Of a DNA stretch of 47,113 nt, positions 7,416 through 14,493 are shown in pieces. The number at the start of each line of letters is the position of its first letter. Position 1 is the first letter of the stretch. Under the pieces are notes generated by a model. It was not told where the DNA came from. It saw only the letters and a program-made list of their open reading frames with translations, and did not search any database. The position numbers and the translations under genes are program-made. The DNA comes from Nocardioides sp. (GTDB lineage: Bacteria > Actinomycetota > Actinomycetes > Propionibacteriales > Nocardioidaceae). The stretch is from NCBI RefSeq assembly GCF_030150155.1, contig NZ_JASLGR010000017.1, positions 1 to 47,113 of the forward strand, read 5' to 3'.

Positions 7416-8594
7416 CTACGGCAACGGCACCCGCAGGAACCGCGGCCGGTACAGGAACGGATCGTCGACCACCGAGCTGACGTCGGTGTTGTTCTGGCTG
7501 TAGGAGACCACCACCGTCCCCTTCTGCGGCAGCAGGTCGGGGTGGGCCAGCGGCATGTAGCGCAGCGTCGAGGCCTGCGACGGGATCTTGGCCACCACCG
7601 GCCCGGCGGTGAACGGTCCGGTCGGCGAGGGCGCCTTCCAGATCACCAGGTCCGACCCGATGAACTCGTCGCGCTTGGAGACGGCGTACCAGCTGGAGCC
7701 GGAGTGGAAGACGCTCAGCGTCTGGGAGACGCCTCCGACGGCCGGGATCAGCACCCCCGCCTTCGAGGCCGAGGTCCCCCACGACGTACCGTTCCAGTAG
7801 CGCCACCGGTCCTGGTCGAGGATGTCGTCGGCGCGGACCCGGGCGACCTGGAGCGAGTAGCCGAAGACCAGGGGCTTGCCCGGGTTGGCGGTGCCGTAGA
7901 GGTAGACCCAGTCGCCCTCGACCGCGACCGCCGCGCCCCAGGCCGGGCGGGACTTGTCGGCATCGTCGGGGCCGATGTCCATCACGGTGAGCAGCTGCGG
8001 AGTCTGCCCGGTCGGCACGATGAAGAGCGCGACGGCCGGCCCCAGGTTGGTGAACGCCGAGGTGTCACCGGCCGACCCGGCCGAGCGCACCCGGTTGGCG
8101 CTCACCCCGATCAGGTCGTAGCCCGCCCGAGCCACCTTCGCGATCGACATCGGCCAGTAGCCGACGCCGTCCTTGCGGTCGGGGATGAGCGCCCCGTGGT
8201 CGGCGGGCAGCACCACGTCGGCGCACGAGGCGCTGAAGACCAGCATCGAGTTGTGCACGAAGCGCTGACCGTCGAACGAGGCCGAGCGGAGCGTGTCCCC
8301 GAAGACCCAAAGCCGACGGCCGTCGCTCAGCTCCACGTCGGCGCCGACGTCGGCGCCCTGGAACTCGCCGTTGCCACGCAGCGAGCCGACCAGCTTGTTC
8401 AGTCCGGCCACCGTGGAGGGCTGCTGGTAGCGCAGGCACTGGGTCTGGCTGGCGCGGGAGGGAGCAGCGACCGAGGGCGCCTTCGAGCCCGGCAGCAGGG
8501 TGATCAGGGCGGCCACGAGCGCGACGACGGGCGCGATCATCAGCACCACCTGAGCGCGCCATCCGGGCTTCACCACCCCATCATCTACGGTCAT
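7416..8594 (-). CDS. secreted or membrane-anchored DUF4185 beta-propeller-like protein
   Basis: A 392-residue protein (start ATG 8594; an inner ATG at 8540 is possible and has AGGTGG upstream). The longer start leaves a basic stretch (KPGWRAQ) before the hydrophobic helix VVLMIAPVVALVAALITLL, which makes a proper signal peptide or anchor. The rest matches the DUF4185 fold: ADVELSDGRRLWVFGDT, FVHNSMLVF, WGAAVAVEGDWVYLYGTA, GPFTAGPVVAKIP and a closing MPLAHPDLLPQKGTVVVSYSQN. Such proteins look like five-bladed propeller glycosidase relatives, but activity has not been shown for most. The gene reads away from the membrane-protein gene at 8599 with only 4 nt between the start codons. It ends in TAG directly against the repeat array. 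Confidence 0.8.
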   Translation of the reverse strand: MTVDDGVVKPGWRAQVVLMIAPVVALVAALITLLPGSKAPSVAAPSRASQTQCLRYQQPSTVAGLNKLVGSLRGNGEFQGADVGADVELSDGRRLWVFGDTLRSASFDGQRFVHNSMLVFSASCADVVLPADHGALIPDRKDGVGYWPMSIAKVARAGYDLIGVSANRVRSAGSAGDTSAFTNLGPAVALFIVPTGQTPQLLTVMDIGPDDADKSRPAWGAAVAVEGDWVYLYGTANPGKPLVFGYSLQVARVRADDILDQDRWRYWNGTSWGTSASKAGVLIPAVGGVSQTLSVFHSGSSWYAVSKRDEFIGSDLVIWKAPSPTGPFTAGPVVAKIPSQASTLRYMPLAHPDLLPQKGTVVVSYSQNNTDVSSVVDDPFLYRPRFLRVPLP

Positions 8595-8598
8595 CCCC

Positions 8599-9522
8599 AT
8601 GACCACCGAGCACGCCTCCCGGATCTGGGTGCTGGCGCTGCTCGCGCAGGCAGCGATCGCCGGCCTGCTGATGTGGGCGGTGCCCGCCTCGCATCCGGTC
8701 GACGCCCGGCTGATCATCGTCGCGCCGCCGGTGGTCTCGACCTCCCTGGTCGCCTCGGCCGACGCCCTGGACGGGCACCCGTTCGACGCCAGCGCCGCCG
8801 CATCGGAGACGACGGCACTGGCCGACCTGGCCGCCGGCCGGGCCGACGCCGTGGTGGTGGTCGACCTCAGCTCCGACCACGACCGGCTCTCGGTCTCGGC
8901 GGTCAACGGCCCCCGCGGCGTCGCCGAGATCACCCGCGCGGTCAACCAGGTCGAGGCCAGCCTGGGCCGCACGCTCACCGTCGCGACGGTCCCGATCAAG
9001 GGCGATCGCCACACGCCGTACGTCGTCGTGCTGGCCAGCCTCGTCCTCGGGTTCGCCGCCGCCGTGGTGGTCACCTGGCGGCACGGCTCCTTCGCGACCA
9101 CGTTCCGCGCCGGACTGCTGCGGATCCTCGGCTTCGTCGGCTTCGGCGCCGTGCTGGGGCTGTGCTGCGTCTGGCTGCCGTGGCCGACCCCGGTGCTGGT
9201 GGCGACCCTGGTGACGGCGGCCGCCGTCACGACCAGCACCCTGACGGCGCTGATGGGGCTGCTCGGGCTGGCGGTGGCCAGCCTGCTCTTCGTGCTCACC
9301 GCCGCCCCGCTCGGCCGCTTCTCCCCCACCCTGTTCATCCCGCAGCCGTGGCAGAGCATCAACGGCGCGATGTCGCACGGTGCCGGGCTCGATCTGGCGA
9401 CCACGATGATCAACTTCGGCGGCTGGGGAAGCCCCCGGCCGTGGGCCGTCCTCGCCGCCTGGATCGGGGTCGGCATCCTGACCTTGTTCCTCGCCCGGGT
9501 GCGGTCGGGCCGGGTACGTTGA
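8599..9522 (+). CDS. membrane protein with extracytoplasmic loop, ABC-2/YhgE-like topology
   Basis: A 307-residue protein. One transmembrane helix at about 10-28 is followed by an extracytoplasmic domain of about 110 residues (VDARLIIVAPPVVSTSLVASA... VVVVDLSSDHDRLSVSAVNG). Five more helices lie between about 135 and 302. One long outside loop after the first helix and then a helix bundle is the arrangement of ABC-2 type permeases and Pip/YhgE proteins, and the segment ALADLAAGRADAVVVVDL resembles that loop domain. No ATPase gene is adjacent, so a transport role is a guess. Photolyase starts 5 nt after its stop, so the two are probably one transcript. Confidence 0.65.
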   Translation: MTTEHASRIWVLALLAQAAIAGLLMWAVPASHPVDARLIIVAPPVVSTSLVASADALDGHPFDASAAASETTALADLAAGRADAVVVVDLSSDHDRLSVSAVNGPRGVAEITRAVNQVEASLGRTLTVATVPIKGDRHTPYVVVLASLVLGFAAAVVVTWRHGSFATTFRAGLLRILGFVGFGAVLGLCCVWLPWPTPVLVATLVTAAAVTTSTLTALMGLLGLAVASLLFVLTAAPLGRFSPTLFIPQPWQSINGAMSHGAGLDLATTMINFGGWGSPRPWAVLAAWIGVGILTLFLARVRSGRVR

Positions 9523-9526
9523 GGCT

Positions 9527-10903
9527 ATGGCGCGCAACGACGGCTCCGGCGGTTCCCGCTCGGTGCTCTGGTTCCGGCGCGACCTGCGTCTGCGTGACCA
9601 CGGCGCCCTGCTGAGCGCCGCCCGGGCCGGGGAGGTGCTGCCGCTCTTCGTGATCGACCCACGGCTGATGCACTCCGCAGCCGGGCCGCGAGCCGACTGG
9701 GTGCTGGCCTCCGTGGCCGCCCTGGCCGCCGACCTCGCCACGTACGGCGCCACCCTCGTGATCCGGGTCGGCGACCCGGCCCGGGTGGTGCCCGAGGTCG
9801 CCCGCGAGATCGACGCGAGCGCGGTCTACATCACCGGCGACTACGCGCCCTACGGCCGGGCCCGCGACGCCGCGGTGGCGACCGCGCTCGGCCCGATCCC
9901 GCTGCTCAGCAAGGACATCCCCTACGCCGTCGAGGTCGACGCCGTCCGTACCCGCAACGGCGAGGGGTTCAAGGTCTTCGGTCCGTTCTACCGCGCCTGG
10001 CTGGCCCAGGGCTGGCATCCGCCGTTCCGTCACGACCCCGGCGCCGTCGCCTGGATCGACGTCGCCACCGACCCGGTGCCCGCGGTGGGCAGCACGCACG
10101 GAGTCACCCTCCCGGAGGCCGGCGAGTGGGCGGCCGCGGCCCAGTGGCAGCGGTTCCGGTCGAGCACGACCACCTACGACACCGACCGGGATCGGCCCGA
10201 CCTCGAAGGCACCTCGCGGATGTCGCCGTACCTCAAGATCGGTGCCGTCCACCCGCGCACTCTGCTGGCCCAGCTGGGGCCGGCCGACGCCGTGTTCCGC
10301 AAGGAGCTGGCCTGGCGGGAGTTCTACGCCTCGGTGCTGTCGCTGCGCCCCGACACCGCCTACGGCTACTTCCAGCCGCTGCTGCGCGGGCTGGACTACG
10401 CCCGCGGACCCGAGCTGGAGGAGAACCTCAGCGCCTGGAAGGAGGGTCGCACCGGCTTCCCGCTGGTCGACGCCGGGATGCGCCAGCTGCTGGCCGAGGG
10501 CTGGATGCACAACCGGGTGCGGATGCTGGTCGCCTCCTTCCTGGTCAAGGACCTGCGGGTGGAGTGGACGCACGGCGCCCGCCACTTCATGGACCACCTG
10601 ATCGACGGGGACATCGCCAGCAACCAGCACGGCTGGCAGTGGACGGCCGGCAGTGGCACCGACGCGGCGCCGTACTTCCGCGTCTTCAACCCGACCAAGC
10701 AGGCCCAGACGTTCGACCCGCACGGCGACTACGTCCGTCGCTGGGTGCCCGAGCTGCGCGCGCTCAGCGCCGAGACGATCCACGAGCCGTGGCTGCTGCC
10801 TGAGGGTCCGCCGGCTCCCTACCCGCCGCCGATCGTCGACCACGCCGAGGCGCGGCGGGCAACGCTGGCGGACTACAACGCGCTCCGCCAGCGCCAGAAC
10901 TGA
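9527..10903 (+). CDS. phr: deoxyribodipyrimidine photolyase
   Basis: A 458-residue FAD flavoprotein that repairs UV-induced cyclobutane pyrimidine dimers using blue light. The N-terminal Rossmann antenna domain begins VLWFRRDLRLRDHGAL. The C-terminal FAD domain shows FRKELAWREFYASVL, GFPLVDAGMRQLLAEGWMHN, RVRMLVASFLVKDL and DGDIASNQHGWQW followed by FRVFNP. These are the class I CPD photolyase signatures, and length is typical. The ATG at 9527 gives the expected N terminus. It is followed 24 nt later by the SRPBCC-epimerase gene. The association of photolyase with Cfa-like lipid genes downstream suggests a light or oxidative stress theme. Confidence 0.95.
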   Translation: MARNDGSGGSRSVLWFRRDLRLRDHGALLSAARAGEVLPLFVIDPRLMHSAAGPRADWVLASVAALAADLATYGATLVIRVGDPARVVPEVAREIDASAVYITGDYAPYGRARDAAVATALGPIPLLSKDIPYAVEVDAVRTRNGEGFKVFGPFYRAWLAQGWHPPFRHDPGAVAWIDVATDPVPAVGSTHGVTLPEAGEWAAAAQWQRFRSSTTTYDTDRDRPDLEGTSRMSPYLKIGAVHPRTLLAQLGPADAVFRKELAWREFYASVLSLRPDTAYGYFQPLLRGLDYARGPELEENLSAWKEGRTGFPLVDAGMRQLLAEGWMHNRVRMLVASFLVKDLRVEWTHGARHFMDHLIDGDIASNQHGWQWTAGSGTDAAPYFRVFNPTKQAQTFDPHGDYVRRWVPELRALSAETIHEPWLLPEGPPAPYPPPIVDHAEARRATLADYNALRQRQN

Positions 10904-10927
10904 CCTCGACCGGCCCAGGAGGCTACG

Positions 10928-12262
10928 ATGTTCGTCGCCCGTCAGCAGTTGCAGCACCCGATCGACCAGGTCTTCGCCTGGCACTCCCGCCCGGGCGCGA
11001 TCCACCGGCTCAGCCCGCCCTGGCAGCCGGTCCGGGTCACCCAGGAGGCCGGCTCGCTGCGTGACGGGGTGGCGGTGCTCGCCTTCCCGGCCGGGCGCCG
11101 GTGGGTGGCCCAGCACGACGCCGCTGCCTACGTCGAGGGCCGGCACTTCGCCGACGAGCTGGCCTCACGGCCGTTCCTGGCCCCGGTACGGTGGCGCCAC
11201 GACCACGACCTGACCCCGGCCGGCGCCGAGGCCACGACCCTGACCGACACCGTCGACACGGTGATCCCCGACCGGCTGGTGGCGCCGATCTTCGACTACC
11301 GGCACCGTCAGCTCGCCGGCGACCTGGCCGCGCACGCCTGGGCCTCGGCCCTGCGTCCGGAGCCGATGACGGTCGCGATCACCGGCGCCTCCGGCCTGGT
11401 CGGTACGGCGCTGGGCGCGCTGCTCACCGGCGGCGGCCACCATGTCATCCGGCTGGTCCGCGGCCCCGCCCGCGGCGAGGCCCAGGGCGAACGCTCCTGG
11501 AACCCGCACGGCCCGGTCGACCCGGCACTGTTCGACGGGGTCGACGCGGTCGTGCACCTGGCCGGGGCGAGCATCGCGGGACGATTCACCACCGCCCACC
11601 GCGAGGCGATCCGCGGCAGCCGGATCGAGCCGACCCGGGCCCTGGCCACCGCGGCGGCAGCGGCCGGCGTGGGGGTCTTCGTCTGTGCCTCGGCGATCGG
11701 CTTCTACGGCTCCGACCGCGGCGACGAGGTGGTCACCGAGACCAGCCCGCGCGGCGGCGGCTTCCTCGCCGATGTGGTCGAGGCATGGGAAGAGGCCTGC
11801 GCCCCCGCCGTCGTCGGTGGCGCGCGGGTGGTCAACGTCCGTACCGGGATCGTGCAGAGCCCGCGCGGTGGGGCGCTGCGGCTGCAGCGGCCCCTCTTCG
11901 CCGCCGGGCTGGGCGGACGCCTCGGCGACGGCCGGCAGTGGCTGTCGTGGATCGGGATCGACGACCTGATCGACGTCTACCTCCGGGCCCTGGTCGACGA
12001 CCGGCTGCGCGGCCCGGTCAACGCGGTCGCCCCGCTCCCGGTCACCGGCCGCGAGTACGCCGCCACCCTCGGCCGTGCGCTGCACCGCCCGGCCCTGCTC
12101 CCCGCCCCCGCGTTCGGCACCGCGCTGATCCTGGGCCGCGAGGGTGCCACCGAGGTGGCCCTGGCCAGTCAGCGGGTCGAGCCGACGGTGCTCGCGCAGG
12201 TCGGCCACGAGTTCCGCTTCCCGGACCTGGAGCCGGGGCTGCGCCACCTGCTCGGCACCTAG
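10928..12262 (+). CDS. SRPBCC domain fused to TIGR01777-family NAD(P)-dependent epimerase
   Basis: A 444-residue two-domain protein. Residues 1-145 are an SRPBCC/START-like domain (FVARQQLQHPIDQVFAWHSRPGAIHRLSPPW), which usually binds a hydrophobic ligand. Residues 148-444 are a short-chain dehydrogenase/epimerase with ITGASGLVG at 151-159, DAVVHLAGASIAGRFT, ASAIGFYGS (the Tyr is part of the catalytic motif), VVNVRTGIVQSP, LSWIGIDDLIDVYLRAL and a DUF1731-like C terminus. AGGAGG lies just before ATG 10928. Substrate is unknown; relatives are often beside photolyase or lipid-modifying genes. It ends in TAG (12260-12262), immediately before the second 22-bp array. Confidence 0.9.
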   Translation: MFVARQQLQHPIDQVFAWHSRPGAIHRLSPPWQPVRVTQEAGSLRDGVAVLAFPAGRRWVAQHDAAAYVEGRHFADELASRPFLAPVRWRHDHDLTPAGAEATTLTDTVDTVIPDRLVAPIFDYRHRQLAGDLAAHAWASALRPEPMTVAITGASGLVGTALGALLTGGGHHVIRLVRGPARGEAQGERSWNPHGPVDPALFDGVDAVVHLAGASIAGRFTTAHREAIRGSRIEPTRALATAAAAAGVGVFVCASAIGFYGSDRGDEVVTETSPRGGGFLADVVEAWEEACAPAVVGGARVVNVRTGIVQSPRGGALRLQRPLFAAGLGGRLGDGRQWLSWIGIDDLIDVYLRALVDDRLRGPVNAVAPLPVTGREYAATLGRALHRPALLPAPAFGTALILGREGATEVALASQRVEPTVLAQVGHEFRFPDLEPGLRHLLGT

Positions 12263-12267
12263 CCGAC

Positions 12268-12370
12268 TTCCGGGTTCACCACGCTCGACTTCCGGGTTCA
12301 CCACGCTCGACTTCCGGGTTCACCACGCTCGACTTCCGGGTTCACCACCACCCAGATCCGGGTTCCTCAC
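12268..12370 (+). repeat. 22-bp-period tandem array, locus 2 (5 units)
   Basis: Copies of the 15-mer start at 12268, 12290, 12312, 12334 and 12356. The first four are identical (TTCCGGGTTCACCAC), joined by the same spacer gctcgac; the fifth is ATCCGGGTTCCTCAC after spacer cacccag. The array lies between convergent genes: it starts 6 nt after the TAG of the epimerase, and its last unit contains the TGA of the DUF1295 gene (12367-12369). Confidence 0.95.
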
Positions 12371-13185
12371 CGCCGCGGCGGCATCGGCACGAAGATCGAC
12401 GTGCGGGCGACGTACGCCGGCCATCCTGGCCTGTCCGCCATCCGCCGTTCGGCCAGCCGGACCCCGGAGACAGCGATGAGGAACCACGTCATCACCACCG
12501 GTCCGACCAGACCGATCACGGCGCCGGGCCATCCACAGGTCGCCGCCGAGGCGAGCCAGATCCCCCACCACACACAGGTGTCACCGAAGTAGTTCGGGTG
12601 CCGCGACCAGGACCAGACCCCGGTGGTCAGTAGCCGGGGACGCTCCGGATCGGCCCGATAGGCGGCCAGCTGGCGGTCCGCGGCGCTCTCCAGGCCCACG
12701 CCGAGCGCCCACAGCGGCACCCCGAGGAACGCCGGCCACACGTGCCGTGGCTCGGCCAGCATGACGACCAGGACCGGCACCGCCACCACCAGGACGATCA
12801 CCGCCTGCAGGCCGTAGACCTTGGTCAGCACGCGCCCGAACGGGATCGAGTCGAGGCCGCCGCCGAGCAGGTCCTCATAGCGTGGGTCGTCCTCGCGACT
12901 GGCGACCACCCGCCGCCACAGGTGGGTGCCGAGCCGCAGCCCCCACACCGCGACCATCGCGACCACGACCCAGCGCAGCCAGCGATGCACCCCGGGACCA
13001 GAGTCCGAAGTCGCGTCCTCGCCGAGCACCACGACGACCGCGACCGCGACCGTCAGCGTGACGTACGCGAAGCCCCAGGCGGCATCGACGACGGCGATCC
13101 GGCGGAGCCGCCGGGTCTGCCCCGCCGCGACCCCCATCACCACCACGACCGCGAGGACCGCGACCCCGAGCACGAGCCCGGTCAC
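12367..13185 (-). CDS. DUF1295 / steroid 5-alpha-reductase-like membrane protein
   Basis: A 272-residue polytopic protein with about seven helices and the family signature near the C terminus: LLTTGVWSWSRHPNYFGD, WWGIWL, and GVRLAERRMADRPGWPAYVARTS. Members resemble isoprenylcysteine methyltransferases and steroid reductases and are predicted to reduce or methylate lipid substrates. The GTG start (13185) lies 3 nt after the stop of the Cfa-like gene, so it is the last gene of that operon. The equivalent gene in Mycobacterium tuberculosis is Rv0446c, beside sigK, and the whole neighbourhood matches that locus. Function in the lipid pathway is unknown. Its stop codon is inside the last unit of a repeat array. 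Confidence 0.88.
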   Translation of the reverse strand: MTGLVLGVAVLAVVVVMGVAAGQTRRLRRIAVVDAAWGFAYVTLTVAVAVVVVLGEDATSDSGPGVHRWLRWVVVAMVAVWGLRLGTHLWRRVVASREDDPRYEDLLGGGLDSIPFGRVLTKVYGLQAVIVLVVAVPVLVVMLAEPRHVWPAFLGVPLWALGVGLESAADRQLAAYRADPERPRLLTTGVWSWSRHPNYFGDTCVWWGIWLASAATCGWPGAVIGLVGPVVMTWFLIAVSGVRLAERRMADRPGWPAYVARTSIFVPMPPRR

Positions 13186-13188
13186 CGC

Positions 13189-14493
13189 TCAGCCCTCCCG
13201 CCGCAGCAGCAGGTGGACGTCGTCGAGGTACCCCGAGGCGAACCCGGCCCGGGAGTAGCTCAGGTAGTAATGCCACAGCCGCCGGAAGGTGGCGTCGAAG
13301 CCGAGCCGCTCAAGCCGCTCGGTCTCGGCGGCGAACCGCTCGTCCCACTGCCGCAGGGTCTCCTCGTAGTGCAGCCCCAGCGACGCGGTCACCTCCAGCC
13401 CGAGCCCGCCGGCCGCGGCGGCCTCGGTGAGTGCCTCGACGGAGGGCAGGAAGCCGCCGGGGAAGATGTACTTCGTGATCCAGGTGGCCTCGTCCCGGGT
13501 CGCGTGCATCCACGCGTGCGGCATGGTGATCGCCTGGATCGCCACCCGTCCGCCCGGTGCCAGCACGGACTCGATGGTCGCGAAGTACGTCGACCAGTGC
13601 CGCCATCCGACGGCCTCGATCATCTCCACCGAGACCACGGCGTCGTACTCGCCCTCGATCCGGCGGTAGTCGATCAAGTCGATCTGCACCGCGTCGGCCC
13701 ATCCGGCGGCCGCGATCCGCTCGGTGGCGTAGCGCTGCTGCTCCACCGACAGCGTCACGCTGCGCACCGTCGCGCCGCGCTCGGCCGCCCGCAGCGCGAG
13801 CTCGCCCCAGCCGGTGCCGATCTCCAGCAGCCGGGTGCCGGGGCCCACCCCGGCCAGATCGAGCAGGGCGTCGATCTTGCGGTGCTGGGCGGTGACCAGG
13901 TCGGCGCCGTGCACGGGAGCACCGGCGGGCAGCGCGCCGGGTTCGGCCGGGCCGGCGTCGCGGCTCGGGAACCAGGCAGCGGAGTACGTCATCGTCGGGT
14001 CCAGGAAGAGCTCGAACAGGTCGTTGGAGAGGTCGTAGTGGTGGGCGATGTTGGCCCGGGTGTCGCTCGCCTCCCCGGTGTCGTTCGGCGCGATGGTGGG
14101 GAAGACCAGCCGCCGCAGCCGCTGCAGTCCGCGCGGGCGGGTGGCGGCCAGGCGGCGGGCCGGGACGGTGAGGAAGGCGGCCAGGTCGTCGGCGTCCCAG
14201 GCCCCGGTCAGGTAGGCCTCCCCCAGGCCGATGCTGGCATCCGCGCCGAGCCGGGCGAAGAGCTCGGCGGGCCGGTGCACGGTCATCTGCGGGGCATCGG
14301 CCCCGCCGGTCCCGATCGTCCGCACCCCGTCGCCTTCGACCAGGTGGACCCGGACGGGGAGCCGCGCCATCGTGTGGCAGAAGAGCCGCCGTGCGAGCAC
14401 CGCGCCGACCCGGGTGCGCAGGCCGGGGGTCGGTGCGGTCAGGGCCGGCCAGGCGGCGTGGACGATCGGGGCGGAGCTGGCGGTTCGCGTCAT
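13189..14493 (-). CDS. ufaA1: cyclopropane-fatty-acyl-phospholipid synthase-like SAM methyltransferase (UfaA1 type)
   Basis: A 434-residue protein that should transfer a methyl group from S-adenosylmethionine to the double bond of a membrane acyl chain. ATG 14493 is chosen because it overlaps the previous gene's stop by ATGA. Signatures: NIAHHYDLSNDLFELFLDP near 148-166, MTYSAAWF, the SAM motif LLEIGTGWGELALRAA from 222, VSVEMIEAVG, and YIFPGGFLPS. The C-terminal ERLGFDATFRRLWHYYLSY is typical of the UfaA/Cfa family. It is the counterpart of Rv0447c in the mycobacterial SigK locus. The exact product (cyclopropane, methyl-branched or furan fatty acid) cannot be told from sequence. Confidence 0.9.
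   Translation of the reverse strand: MTRTASSAPIVHAAWPALTAPTPGLRTRVGAVLARRLFCHTMARLPVRVHLVEGDGVRTIGTGGADAPQMTVHRPAELFARLGADASIGLGEAYLTGAWDADDLAAFLTVPARRLAATRPRGLQRLRRLVFPTIAPNDTGEASDTRANIAHHYDLSNDLFELFLDPTMTYSAAWFPSRDAGPAEPGALPAGAPVHGADLVTAQHRKIDALLDLAGVGPGTRLLEIGTGWGELALRAAERGATVRSVTLSVEQQRYATERIAAAGWADAVQIDLIDYRRIEGEYDAVVSVEMIEAVGWRHWSTYFATIESVLAPGGRVAIQAITMPHAWMHATRDEATWITKYIFPGGFLPSVEALTEAAAAGGLGLEVTASLGLHYEETLRQWDERFAAETERLERLGFDATFRRLWHYYLSYSRAGFASGYLDDVHLLLRREG

Noticed and set aside
12262..12370. CRISPR array
   Set aside because: The unique part is only 7 nt and repeats between units, the period is 22 bp, and there are no cas genes or leader. This is a tandem repeat.
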